Positions 25,771 to 33,464 of a stretch of 38,254 bases of DNA are shown piece after piece (the first letter of the stretch is position 1; the number at the start of each line of letters is the position of its first letter). The stretch covers positions 1 through 38,254 of the forward strand of contig JADHOL010000016.1 in assembly GCA_016779005.1 (NCBI GenBank), written 5' to 3'. Source of the DNA: Alphaproteobacteria bacterium. GTDB lineage: Bacteria > Pseudomonadota > Alphaproteobacteria > Puniceispirillales > Puniceispirillaceae. The translations under genes and the position numbers were made by a program. The notes under the pieces are model-generated. The model saw only the letters and a list, made by a program, of their open reading frames with translations. It was not told the DNA's origin and searched no databases.

Positions 25771-27882
25771 TTAGCTATCTGCTTCACCGGTTATGGTTGC
25801 AACGACTTCGATTTTCCTCGTTTCTGGTAATTCTGTGAATGCTAACACCACGATATCATCAATATGTTGGCGTATAATCTTGGAGAATTCCTTGCGTATT
25901 GCAGGCGAGACAACAATCACAGCCTGCCTTCCTTTTGCAGCAAGTGCATCATTAGTATCAGAAATTTTGCGAAGCAATTGCTGAGCAAGCGCATTATCAA
26001 TAACGAGCCCTTCTTCGCCGCTTTGACGCGCCATTGTGATCAACATATGCTCTAACTCAGACCCTAATGTGATCACTGGTAGGGGCTGATTTAGAGGGGC
26101 TACTTGTTGAATTAACAGACCTGCTAATTCAGGGCGAAGCATCTCTGCTGTATCAATAATACTCAAATTTCGTCCTGCAAGTGTTGCCAGATTTTCCAAT
26201 ATTCGCCTCAAATCGCTAATGGGAACGCGCTCTTCAAGTAACGCACGCAAAATCCCTGTTAGCTGGTGCAAAGGAACCAATTTAGGCACGACTGATTGAA
26301 CCAGATTAGGGGCTGTTTCAGATAAATTATCTAATAGCATCTGAATATCGTCCTGCCCGACAAGCTGGCCTGCATATTTATAGAGTATTTGGCTTAGATG
26401 CGTTGTCATGACAGAATCAGGGGCAATAATTACATAGCCTTTACTCTCCGCCTCTACCACATCATTTGGCATTATCCATACTGCATCCATTCCAAAAGTT
26501 GGATCCTTCACTTCAATGCCTTCTATTTTAATAGATGAATTCTCTCCTGGAATAGCGAGCTTTCTTTCAGGATAAACCTGATCCTCCCCTACAATTGTTT
26601 GCCCAATACGCAATCGATAGGTATTTGCCTCTAAGGTAAGATCATCTCTAATCCGAACAGCAGGAACAACAAACCCAAGGGATTTAGATACTTGTCTTCT
26701 TATTCCTGTTACTCTGTTAACGAGCGTGCCTCCATTTTCATCATTCACCATTTCAACAAGACCATAGCCAAGCTGAATAGATACAGGCGAGTTATCTGCA
26801 ATTTCGGATAATTCGATTTGCTCTGGTTTTGCTGTATCTCCTTCAAGACGCAGCTCACCGGCCTCGCCAGCAACGGCTTCTTGCTCGCTCGCCGCCTGCA
26901 TTTTTTTATTAACAAAGAACGCAACGCCGCCTGCTGCAAGACCCGCAATCAAAAACAGGGCATTTGGCATACCTGGCACAAATCCAAGAAGCAATAAAAC
27001 CCCAGCCACAGGATACCATGCGCGAGAAAGGCTTACCTGCTCGCCAATATGCTGAGCCATATCTTGTGTTGAGGAAACGCGCGTTACGATTATTGCGGTT
27101 GATATTGCCAGAAGCAGAGAGGGGATTTGTGCAACCAGACCATCGCCTACAGATAAAAGTACGTAATTCTGAGCTGCTACTTCAAAGCTAAGGGAATGTT
27201 GTGCAAGGCCAATAATCAGGCCACCCACAATGTTAATAATAAGAATAAGGATACCGGCAACAGCGTCTCCTTTAACAAATTTTGACGCGCCATCCATAGC
27301 ACCATAAAAATCTGCTTCACTGCTTATTTCTTTTCTGCGTAACGTTGCTTCTTCGTTTGAGAGCACACCTGCATTAAGGTCAGCATCAATAGCCATTTGT
27401 TTTCCAGGCATTGCATCTAGCGTAAATCTAGCTGTTACCTCAGATACTCTTCCTGCACCTTTGGTGATTACCAATAAGTTTATAATTACCAAAATCACAA
27501 ATACAAATATGCCAACGGCATAATTTCCAGCAATTACAAATTCGCCAAATGCCTTAATCACTTGCCCTGCCGCATCAGGACCCGTATGGCCTTCGCTTAA
27601 CACAATGCGTGTAGAAGCGACATTCAACGCCAAGCGCAAAACCGTTGCAATTAGCAGAAGGCTCGGAAAACTTGAGAAATCAAGAGGACGATAGGTTTGC
27701 AAAGAAACCATTAATATTACAAGTGAGATTAAAATATTGGAGACAAAAAAAGTATCTAGCAGAAAAACGGGAAGTGGCAGTACCATCATGGCTACTAGCA
27801 TTAAAATTCCGAGTGGCATTGTCGCAGAGGATAGTAGTCCTTTTAAATCTGACAGCCCCAAACGCCTTAGTGTCATTTCCAT
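25771..27882 (-). CDS. flhA: Flagellar export gate protein FlhA
   Basis: 703 residues, the core of the flagellar type III export gate in the inner membrane. About eight membrane segments fill the first 320 residues, with the FHIPEP signature region (RFTLDAMPGKQMAIDADLNAG) intact in the large loop; a cytosolic substrate-docking domain follows (about 355-700). The frame reaches an ATG at 27915, but GGAGAGG sits eight bases before the ATG at 27882, which gives the usual length. It heads the leftward flhA-flhF-flhG-fliA operon, and a near-perfect sigma-54 promoter lies upstream at 28063-28076. Confidence 0.96.
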   Translation of the reverse strand: MEMTLRRLGLSDLKGLLSSATMPLGILMLVAMMVLPLPVFLLDTFFVSNILISLVILMVSLQTYRPLDFSSFPSLLLIATVLRLALNVASTRIVLSEGHTGPDAAGQVIKAFGEFVIAGNYAVGIFVFVILVIINLLVITKGAGRVSEVTARFTLDAMPGKQMAIDADLNAGVLSNEEATLRRKEISSEADFYGAMDGASKFVKGDAVAGILILIINIVGGLIIGLAQHSLSFEVAAQNYVLLSVGDGLVAQIPSLLLAISTAIIVTRVSSTQDMAQHIGEQVSLSRAWYPVAGVLLLLGFVPGMPNALFLIAGLAAGGVAFFVNKKMQAASEQEAVAGEAGELRLEGDTAKPEQIELSEIADNSPVSIQLGYGLVEMVNDENGGTLVNRVTGIRRQVSKSLGFVVPAVRIRDDLTLEANTYRLRIGQTIVGEDQVYPERKLAIPGENSSIKIEGIEVKDPTFGMDAVWIMPNDVVEAESKGYVIIAPDSVMTTHLSQILYKYAGQLVGQDDIQMLLDNLSETAPNLVQSVVPKLVPLHQLTGILRALLEERVPISDLRRILENLATLAGRNLSIIDTAEMLRPELAGLLIQQVAPLNQPLPVITLGSELEHMLITMARQSGEEGLVIDNALAQQLLRKISDTNDALAAKGRQAVIVVSPAIRKEFSKIIRQHIDDIVVLAFTELPETRKIEVVATITGEADS

Positions 27883-28062
27883 GACATCATCCTCTCCATA
27901 AAAACTGCGTCGCATATCTGAGCTGAAATAGATCTATCAGAAACAGAAAAACTGAGGGATTTACTAGGTTTTTTATTTATCTGGCTCACTATTTGCACGT
28001 TACAGCTCACTTTAATTTAGTCTTATAATAGATAGCCTGAACATCAGACCTATGAGAAAAAG

Positions 28063-28076
28063 GCAAGAAGCGTGCC
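28063..28076 (-). promoter_or_regulatory. Sigma-54 promoter of the flhA operon
   Basis: On the minus strand TGGCACG, four bases CTTC, then TTGC: an essentially perfect match to the TGGCACG-N4-TTGC consensus, with GG and GC separated by ten bases. The predicted start is near 28051, giving a leader of about 170 bases to the preferred flhA start. Confidence 0.85.
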
Positions 28077-28130
28077 ATATCTAGCAATCAAAGGGATAAT
28101 TTTAGCTTTTATGGAAGGTTAGGGATGGCT

Positions 28131-28144
28131 GGCATGAATCATGC
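28131..28144 (+). promoter_or_regulatory. Sigma-54 promoter of the flgP-flgT operon
   Basis: TGGCAT, five bases, then ATGCAT: GG at 28131-28132 and GC at 28143-28144 are ten bases apart. The predicted start near 28156 is about 37 bases before the flgP ATG. It is divergent from the flhA promoter 54 bases away, so one enhancer-bound activator in between could serve both. Confidence 0.7.
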
Positions 28145-28192
28145 ATGAGGGCAAGACATCAAATCGGTTAACTACCTTAAGAGAGACCAGAC

Positions 28193-28720
28193 ATGAAATA
28201 TTCGTTTTCTTTTATCGTGCCAATAGCAGCAACTCTTGCATTGACGAGCTGCGGGCATGTTATGACAAGTGGGACAGATACGCGCTCATCTATGATTACT
28301 CCTGCTGAATTGGCAGCAAGCAATCAGGACACGCCAACATCTTCCCTTAATTCTGTGCGCGAAATTTTTGACGCTAACTCAGAAAATATCCCAACCTTGA
28401 CTGCCGTTGGATATGCCGTTGTATCCTCTCAGCCAGGACAATCAGATGCGCAACGCCGGTTAATGGCAATACGGTCCGCACGAATGGCAGCAATGCGCGA
28501 TCTAGCTGAACAAATACACGGATTACAAGTAGATAGTTCTACAACCGTAATAGATTTAATGGTTCAGAATGATACCTTCCGCGGCATTGTGTCTGGCACA
28601 ATCAGAGGCGCACGCACTGTTCGCATTAATCCAACTGGATCTGATACGTATGAAATTGTTTTAGAAATAGACCGCGAAATGATTAATTACCTAATCGATA
28701 CAGGTCGCAGAGTGGCCTAA
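28193..28720 (+). CDS. flgP: FlgP-like outer-membrane lipoprotein (LPP20 family)
   Basis: 175 residues with a lipoprotein signal ending in the lipobox L-T-S-C20. The C-terminal domain (about 65-175) matches the LPP20 family: a GYAVVSSQPGQS strand, then RRLMAIRSARMAAMRDLAEQ helix, then a strand-rich end EIVLEIDREMINYLI. FlgP homologues in Vibrio and Campylobacter sit at the outer membrane around the flagellar L-ring or basal disk and are needed for polar flagellar rotation. It is the first gene of a seven-gene flagellar operon behind a sigma-54 promoter. Confidence 0.85.
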   Translation: MKYSFSFIVPIAATLALTSCGHVMTSGTDTRSSMITPAELAASNQDTPTSSLNSVREIFDANSENIPTLTAVGYAVVSSQPGQSDAQRRLMAIRSARMAAMRDLAEQIHGLQVDSSTTVIDLMVQNDTFRGIVSGTIRGARTVRINPTGSDTYEIVLEIDREMINYLIDTGRRVA

Positions 28721-28768
28721 CAATTGTTACCGCAGATGCATTTACTAGAAAAAATAAAAGGTAGAATA

Positions 28769-29932
28769 ATGGTGAACATAGTATCAAAAATACCCTCACC
28801 CTTGATATTATGGTGTTCTGTTATGAGCGGCATTATGCTGCTTGTAACGTGTATTGCTAATGCATCTCCTTCTAACTCGTTTCAGTTTACAACCGCTACT
28901 GGCAGAGCGGCGATTACATCGAATGTGCCAGCAGAACTTGCTAGAATGAGAGCTCTTGAGGATGCGTTATACCTTGCCGCGCTGCAAGGCGGCGCTAACA
29001 TTAACGGATTTTCAGCAGTGTCCACTGATACCTCTGTTCAAGATCACTTTGTGGTTCGTCCTTCAAGCAAAATTCTAGATTACACGATAATATCAGAGGA
29101 GAAATCAGGCTCACAGATAGAGGTAAGCATAAGAGCGGCAGTTGGAAATTTGCCTGAAAAAAAATGTAACCGAACACGCCCTCTCAATATGACATTATAT
29201 CGCCCTGATACATATATCGATATGAATGTCCCAGCTTGGATTGAAATTTATCATTCTAAATTATTCAATGAGCTATCATTCATGCTTGATAGTGACCCGC
29301 TCATAAAGATTAGCAATGCGATGAATGTACCACTCTCTCCGCAAAAATTAAGAACAATTGACGAAAGATTTGATTATGCAAGCTTACTTTCCCCTCAAAT
29401 TCGCGTAAGATCAGGTGACTTTGCGATTATCCCTACATTATATCTCTCGGCAGGGGACAAACCTACTAGGTTTGTGACATCCCGCCAAATTGAAATCAGG
29501 CTTGGTCTGAAAGTCTTTAACGGCGCGAGTTATGATTTAATTGGGGAGTTTGAGAGAACTGCCCTATTTGAGAATGATAGAATTGCCCTTTTCCAAAATC
29601 TGGCTGATTTGGACAAACCAACTAGAGAAGATTTGATCGAAGTTATGAGAGGCCTGATTGGGCCATTAACGTCAGAGATGATAACAACCCTTGGCTGTCA
29701 ATCCCTAAATGACATCCTTTATTTAGACGCGCAGCAACTGACCGCTCAGCTTGGAAGCAATCAAGGTATTACGCCAAATATGCTGGCCATAACTTCTGGC
29801 AAACATAGTCCCTGGAGCGTATTAAGAGTGGTGTCTGTTGCGTCAAACTCTTCAATTTTAGAGCCCCTTGATAAAGCACGAGAATTGAGCGAGCTCGATG
29901 GAAAAACTGTTGAATTTATGGAGTTGAATTAA
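28769..29932 (+). CDS. flgT: FlgT-like flagellar outer-ring (H-ring) protein
   Basis: 387 residues with an N-terminal signal peptide (hydrophobic core then CIANASPSN). The first domain (to about 125) has the FlgT-N pattern: TGRAAITSNVPAELARMRAL, then EDALYLAALQGGANINGFSA, then an ILDYTIISEEKSG strand pair. A middle domain and a short C-terminal beta domain (VLRVVSVASNSSIL) complete the FlgT plan. Two cysteines (CNRTRP, LGCQSL) could pair. FlgT builds the H-ring around the LP ring in Vibrio. The frame opens at a TTG at 28724, but ATG 28769 has AAAGG at 28757-28761. It ends overlapping the LysM gene start by one base. Confidence 0.8.
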   Translation: MVNIVSKIPSPLILWCSVMSGIMLLVTCIANASPSNSFQFTTATGRAAITSNVPAELARMRALEDALYLAALQGGANINGFSAVSTDTSVQDHFVVRPSSKILDYTIISEEKSGSQIEVSIRAAVGNLPEKKCNRTRPLNMTLYRPDTYIDMNVPAWIEIYHSKLFNELSFMLDSDPLIKISNAMNVPLSPQKLRTIDERFDYASLLSPQIRVRSGDFAIIPTLYLSAGDKPTRFVTSRQIEIRLGLKVFNGASYDLIGEFERTALFENDRIALFQNLADLDKPTREDLIEVMRGLIGPLTSEMITTLGCQSLNDILYLDAQQLTAQLGSNQGITPNMLAITSGKHSPWSVLRVVSVASNSSILEPLDKARELSELDGKTVEFMELN

Positions 29933-30396
29933 TGCCTATTATCAATATAAAACGAAGTTATAGTGTTTTTCTTGCTAGCATCTTGGCGCTACCGCTCTCA
30001 ACTCTGGCGATAGCACAATCCCAGCCGATTGTTGTTTTGGAATATCCAAACTCTAGCACTAATCAGCAGAATTTTTCAGATAACTTATTTGTTCAAAATT
30101 ACGATTATACAACCACTCATAAAGTTCAACCAGATGAGACACTTAGTCATATATTAGATGATTATTATTCTGGAAGCGGATTAAATATGAAGTTTGTCGA
30201 AATGGCGATTATCGCGCATAACAAACACGCATTTGTTAAAAATAACCCTAATTTTCTATTTGCTGAGAAAACTTTAAAACTCCCTTCTTTAAATCAAATA
30301 CAGGCAATGCTTCTAGGAGATAATGCCCCTGAGAGTCTTACAAAACCAAAATCAGGCGCCGCTAGAAGTCAAGAAATCTACTTTATCGGAGGCTAG
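29932..30396 (+). CDS. Secreted protein with FimV-like LysM domain
   Basis: 154 residues, signal peptide at 1 to about 29 (ending STLAIAQSQ). A LysM domain follows at about 61-118: THKVQPDETLSHIL, a helical insert, EMAIIAHNKHAFVKNNPNF and a closing LFAEKTLKLPS. This layout, with AxxxxNKHAF in the middle, is that of the FimV/HubP N-terminal LysM, which binds peptidoglycan; the transmembrane and cytoplasmic parts of FimV are absent. The protein is probably periplasmic, anchoring the outer-ring proteins FlgP and FlgT to the cell wall. It overlaps the flgT stop by one base and precedes flgA by eight bases. Confidence 0.75.
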   Translation: MPIINIKRSYSVFLASILALPLSTLAIAQSQPIVVLEYPNSSTNQQNFSDNLFVQNYDYTTTHKVQPDETLSHILDDYYSGSGLNMKFVEMAIIAHNKHAFVKNNPNFLFAEKTLKLPSLNQIQAMLLGDNAPESLTKPKSGAARSQEIYFIGG

Positions 30397-30404
30397 TTCT
30401 TAAG

Positions 30405-31133
30405 ATGGCACGCAGCTTAGCTATTATTATAGCTCTTATATGCCTTACCACGCCCTCGAAGCTATTTGCTGAAACAGGCCTCAGCGGTAAGTCGGTTAAA
30501 GAAGCTATTCAACATACCCTTACCCTTAATAATATCTCCGCAACCCCTATTATAAATGAGAAAAAACTATTTCCAAAATGCGCAAATAAATTATCTATAA
30601 ATCCTTCTTATGGAAATTGGAAAACGGTTTCTGTAACATGTCAGGGCAACGCGCCTTGGAAAATCACGGTTAGAAATAAATTCAGTGCACCTGCAAAAGC
30701 TTCTAACATTGCCAACCCTTCAGTGCCTAAAACACAACGCACAATCCAACTATTTGATGAAGTCAAGGTGGCTGCAATTACGCGCAGCATACGGCGCGGA
30801 GATGTAATTACCCCTGCGGATGTTACTGAAATCAAAATTCCGGTTAATAAAGCTACCGATATTTTCCCAAATTATAAGGATTTGATTGGAAGACGCGCAA
30901 AAACAACCATAAAAGCGCTGACCCCTGTATTTTCAAGACAGCTTGAGACAAATTTTATGATTGAGGAAAATATGCAAGTAACCATAATTCATCATGGCAA
31001 ACACATATCTGTACAAATGGAGGGCGTTGCGTTAGAAAATGGGCAATATGGCGATTGGATTAACGTCAAAAATAGCAAAAGCGGACGCATAATATTAGCA
31101 AAGGTTATTGCTGAAAAAAAAGTTACCATTTAA
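30405..31133 (+). CDS. flgA: P-ring assembly chaperone FlgA
   Basis: 242 residues with an N-terminal signal peptide (to about residue 22). The C-terminal half (about 110-242) carries the SAF-like and beta-clip parts typical of FlgA: VAAITRSIRRGDVITPADV, then DLIGRRAKTTIKALTPV, then VTIIHHGKHISVQMEGVALE and DWINVKNSKSGRIILAKV. It is the periplasmic chaperone for FlgI P-ring assembly. Two cysteines in the N-terminal domain are conserved-looking. It is followed by flgM after 50 bases, matching the common flgA-flgM order. Confidence 0.92.
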   Translation: MARSLAIIIALICLTTPSKLFAETGLSGKSVKEAIQHTLTLNNISATPIINEKKLFPKCANKLSINPSYGNWKTVSVTCQGNAPWKITVRNKFSAPAKASNIANPSVPKTQRTIQLFDEVKVAAITRSIRRGDVITPADVTEIKIPVNKATDIFPNYKDLIGRRAKTTIKALTPVFSRQLETNFMIEENMQVTIIHHGKHISVQMEGVALENGQYGDWINVKNSKSGRIILAKVIAEKKVTI

Positions 31134-31183
31134 CCTAACATTTATGGTGAATAGGTCGTTATACTTATTGAGGAGTAAAAAAA

Positions 31184-31489
31184 ATGGTTGATTCAATAAA
31201 ACAGTCCATGAACCGAATTGATGTACAGCGTACTCGTGTTAATAATACCGATACAAAGCTTGATACAAAATCATCTGATGTGAGCAAGGGTTCAGCTTTA
31301 GATCGTGCAAATATTGACACAAGTAAGTTAGAGGTTTCGGATAAGGTAGCTCAGTTGGCAAAACAACCGCCGATTGATACAGAAGCGGTTGCGCGTATTA
31401 AAAATGCAATTTCTGATGGCAAATACCCTATTGATATCGAAGCTGTGTCAGATGCATTGATGGATGCGTATCGTGACATGAAATCTTAG
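31184..31489 (+). CDS. flgM: Anti-sigma-28 factor FlgM
   Basis: 101 residues, Ser/Thr/Asp-rich and disordered-looking in the first half. The FliA-binding C-terminal helices are visible: VSDKVAQLAKQPPIDTEAVA, then RIKNAISDGKYPIDIEAVSD, then ALMDAY, the standard VxxIKxAIxxGxYxID pattern. FlgM holds FliA until the hook is finished and is then exported through the flagellar channel. GAGGAG at 31169-31174 supports the start. Its partner fliA is in the opposite-facing operon of this same window. Confidence 0.93.
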   Translation: MVDSIKQSMNRIDVQRTRVNNTDTKLDTKSSDVSKGSALDRANIDTSKLEVSDKVAQLAKQPPIDTEAVARIKNAISDGKYPIDIEAVSDALMDAYRDMKS

Positions 31490-31519
31490 ACATATATCTC
31501 TTTAGTAACGGAGATGTAT

Positions 31520-31825
31520 ATGACTGAGAGAAATTTGGATGTTTTTCTAGACACCTTCAAGTCGATTCTTGAAGGTGCATTGTTATGCCTAAATGATGGC
31601 AAATTATTTAATGAAAAAATCCATGAAATCGAACAGGCCTTATTGGATGCCTCACCTGAGCTTGTCTCTCAGTTAGGTCAGCACTCTATTGAGAGTGAAC
31701 AGGCAAAAAAAATTAAATTTATCATAAGCCTTATTCAAGAACTTGAATTAAAATCCAACGCTAAACTGAATTGGTTTCAGGGTTTAGATAAACATTTAAA
31801 GCGAACACTTGCTAATGACATCTAA
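31520..31825 (+). CDS. Short helical protein, probable FlgN-type chaperone
   Basis: 101 residues, almost entirely helical by pattern (heptad-like leucines and isoleucines, no glycine clusters, no signal). The position directly behind flgM is that of flgN, the export chaperone for the hook-filament junction proteins FlgK and FlgL, but it is shorter than the usual roughly 140 residues and I see no decisive motif. The ATG at 31514 is possible, but CGGAG at 31509-31513 sits six bases before the ATG at 31520, which I prefer. Call made mostly on context. Confidence 0.6.
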   Translation: MTERNLDVFLDTFKSILEGALLCLNDGKLFNEKIHEIEQALLDASPELVSQLGQHSIESEQAKKIKFIISLIQELELKSNAKLNWFQGLDKHLKRTLANDI

Positions 31826-31827
31826 AA

Positions 31828-31848
31828 AAGGTCTTATAAAAAGACCTT
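31828..31848 (+). promoter_or_regulatory. Hairpin just before the ribosome site of the DUF2802 gene
   Basis: A perfect eight-base stem (AAGGTCTT and AAGACCTT) with a five-base loop (ATAAA) begins three bases after the flgN-like stop codon. No T-tract follows, so it is not a standard terminator. The ribosome site (AAGGGGG) begins immediately after, and the CCTT of the stem could alternatively pair with AAGG. It may tune translation of the TTG-started gene or mark an RNA processing site. Confidence 0.55.
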
Positions 31849-31860
31849 AAGGGGGATGAG

Positions 31861-32289
31861 TTGCAACAAACTTCTGATATCACACATTACCTAATTACTC
31901 AATTTGCAGGATTGGTTATTCTTGCGATTGTGATGATTGCATTTATTTTAATAATACAAAAAGCAATCGGTAAATTAGCACAGCAAATACATTCTGCATC
32001 ATCTGAATTAAACATAATGAACACTCAGATTTCAGAGAGCCAAAAAGTGCTCGTTTCTGTTTTCACACAGAATGATAAAATCACTTCGGATATTTCAGAA
32101 TTAAATAAAAAACTAACTTCCATACATCAAGAGCTCTCATTGCTGTCTAGCGATTATTCTGACAATCAGCAAGTCTCTCAAGCAATTGAGCTCGCTCGCA
32201 AAGGCTCAAGCACCAAAATAATAGTTGAACAGACCGGACTTTCATCCGAAGATGCAGATGCTATAGTGAGATTCCATGGGGAAAACTAA
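31861..32289 (+). CDS. DUF2802 membrane-anchored flagellar-cluster protein
   Basis: 142 residues: one N-terminal membrane segment (about 12-33), a coiled-coil stretch (about 38-97, with heptads in QIHSASSELNIMNTQISE and DISELNKKLTSIHQEL) and a C-terminal DUF2802-type helix-turn-helix-like motif (VSQAIELARKGSSTKIIVEQ then TGLSSEDADAIVRFHG). DUF2802 proteins occur in flagellar clusters of polar flagellates such as Vibrio and Pseudomonas; their role is unknown. The start is a TTG with a GGGGGA ribosome site; the nearby ATG at 31856 is in another frame. It is the last gene of the flgP operon. Confidence 0.8.
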   Translation: MQQTSDITHYLITQFAGLVILAIVMIAFILIIQKAIGKLAQQIHSASSELNIMNTQISESQKVLVSVFTQNDKITSDISELNKKLTSIHQELSLLSSDYSDNQQVSQAIELARKGSSTKIIVEQTGLSSEDADAIVRFHGEN

Positions 32290-32316
32290 TCGTCTTAGCA
32301 TCCCAATATTTTCTGT

Positions 32317-32333
32317 ATAGTAAACTATTTTTT
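32317..32333 (+). terminator. Weak candidate terminator after the flgP operon
   Basis: A four-base AT-rich stem (ATAG and CTAT, loop TAAA) is followed directly by TTTTTT. The position, between the end of the rightward flagellar operon and a leftward lipoprotein gene, fits a terminator, but the stem is short. Confidence 0.3.
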
Positions 32334-32377
32334 GATGATTTTTAGCGTGAAGCTGCCTTTATGAGCATTGCGCCTTT

Positions 32378-32722
32378 TTACATTTTAAACTTATCCACCA
32401 CGCAACTTACTTTTTCATAAGTATTTCCAATGAAGATTTTGGTAGAGCCTGTTTGCCTATTCGTAATAAGGCGAAGCCCCTCAGATTCTATTATTATCTC
32501 ATCTTGCGTAAGCAATGTAATTTCAGCTTGAACGAGTTTAGAGGCGAATTGTATATTGGCCGTAGCGCCTTGCTTTAATTTTCCAACCGATATTTCGTAA
32601 AGAGCGGTTTGTCTTGGCTGACAGAAATAATTCTCATAGCTAAACCTGTTTAAATCATCACATGCGGTAGCAACAAACACCAGACCTATTAAGCAGAAAA
32701 GGGATACTCCAGATAATTTCAT
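32378..32722 (-). CDS. Putative small lipoprotein, unknown
   Basis: 114 residues with a hydrophobic signal (about 5-19) ending in VATAC21, an acceptable lipobox. The mature part is short and beta-rich (TANIQFASKLVQAEITLLT, then DEIIIESEGLRLITNRQTG), with two further cysteines (YFCQPR, SCVVDK) that could form a disulfide. I do not recognise a family. It lies between two flagellar blocks in the opposite direction; GGA in AAAAAGGAATAATT just before the ATG is a fair ribosome site. Role unknown. Confidence 0.65.
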   Translation of the reverse strand: MKLSGVSLFCLIGLVFVATACDDLNRFSYENYFCQPRQTALYEISVGKLKQGATANIQFASKLVQAEITLLTQDEIIIESEGLRLITNRQTGSTKIFIGNTYEKVSCVVDKFKM

Positions 32723-32817
32723 AATTATTCCTTTTTACAGTATTTATCTAATGCTTTCCCTAAAAGCAGATTTTCCCGAACAAACAAATCTCGAAGATGT
32801 TGTTTTCTTCCTTAATA

Positions 32818-33414
32818 TTATTCTTCATCCTCTGTTTGTTTAGAAGATGCATCAGAAACATCCTCTAATTCTTCATCTTCCATTTGTTCAGAAGATGTAT
32901 CAGAACCATCCTCTAATTCTTCATCGATTTCTGGTTCTGACACTTCTACGGTTTCTGCTTTTCCGGCTTCGATAAGTATTTCGGCTTCCTCATGGTGAAC
33001 ATCCACAATTACGCCTTTTGGAAAACGCACTCCTTTGACAATACTATTTTCAGTAATCCGTAATCGCACCCAGTCTGTGTCATTTTCCTCATCATCCTCA
33101 AAAAGGTTATCCTCACTAGGGTTATCTGGCAAATCCTGTTCAGGGGCCATAAATTTAGATACTAATGAGGCATCCTCTTTTTCTTGTATATCAATTATGC
33201 GCTGTCTTAACACGTACACGCGTGCTGCTAAGATACCAAGCCGTTTTTGCTCATCTTGTTCTTTATCGAGTAGCTGCTTTAAAAAGTCGATTGTTTCAGA
33301 GAATGTTTTTCCATCACAGGCTTCAATTAATTTTGCACGAATAGCGACCACTTCTGGCGAAAGTAAAATCGAACTTCCAGCACCCGCACGGTTATCATCA
33401 AAAGAGAATTCCAT
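32818..33414 (-). CDS. Acidic protein with C-terminal repeat, under a bidirectional sigma-54 promoter with flgB
   Basis: 198 residues, no signal peptide, not recognised. Residues 1-75 are helical (SPEVVAIRAKLIEACDGKTF, then ETIDFLKQLLDKEQDEQKRL) and might bind a partner; residues 115-160 form a small beta domain (DWVRLRITENSIVKGVRFPK then GVIVDVHHEEAEILIEAGKA). The C-terminus is two 16-residue repeats beginning DEELED, strongly acidic. GAGG about seven bases before the ATG supports the start. A sigma-54 site at 33451-33464 on the minus strand gives a leader of about 25 bases. Co-regulation with flgB suggests a flagellar assembly or control role; that is inference. Confidence 0.75.
   Translation of the reverse strand: MEFSFDDNRAGAGSSILLSPEVVAIRAKLIEACDGKTFSETIDFLKQLLDKEQDEQKRLGILAARVYVLRQRIIDIQEKEDASLVSKFMAPEQDLPDNPSEDNLFEDDEENDTDWVRLRITENSIVKGVRFPKGVIVDVHHEEAEILIEAGKAETVEVSEPEIDEELEDGSDTSSEQMEDEELEDVSDASSKQTEDEE
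32830..32925 (-). repeat. Two tandem 48-base in-frame repeats in the acidic-protein gene
   Basis: Two units, 32878-32925 and 32830-32877, differ at only a few bases and encode DEELEDGSDTSSEQME and DEELEDVSDASSKQTE. A partial third unit (DEE) precedes the stop codon. This is a recent in-frame duplication of an acidic tail. Confidence 0.9.
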
Positions 33415-33438
33415 TTTTTAACCTCACTATTTAATTTT

Positions 33439-33452
33439 GGCATCTTACTTGC
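33439..33452 (+). promoter_or_regulatory. Sigma-54 promoter of flgBCDE
   Basis: TTGGCAT, five bases CTTAC, then TTGCAA. GG at 33439-33440 and GC at 33451-33452 are separated by exactly ten bases. The predicted start is near 33464, about 65 bases before the flgB ATG. Confidence 0.8.
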
Positions 33453-33464
33453 AATTTCTACACC
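33451..33464 (-). promoter_or_regulatory. Opposed sigma-54 promoter of the acidic-protein gene, sharing the -12 box
   Basis: On the minus strand TTGGTGT, five bases AGAAA, then TTGCAA: GG (33464-33463), ten bases, GC (33452-33451). The -12 GC is the same base pair step used by the flgB promoter because TTGCAA is palindromic. The predicted start near 33439 coincides with the -24 GG of the flgB promoter, and the reverse is also true. The -24 side (GGTGT) is a weaker match than GGCAC. Confidence 0.6.

Noticed and set aside
27916-28062. Search for tRNA, small RNA or another gene in the flhA-flgP gap
   Set aside because: Nothing beyond the two sigma-54 promoters and AT-rich leader sequence could be supported.
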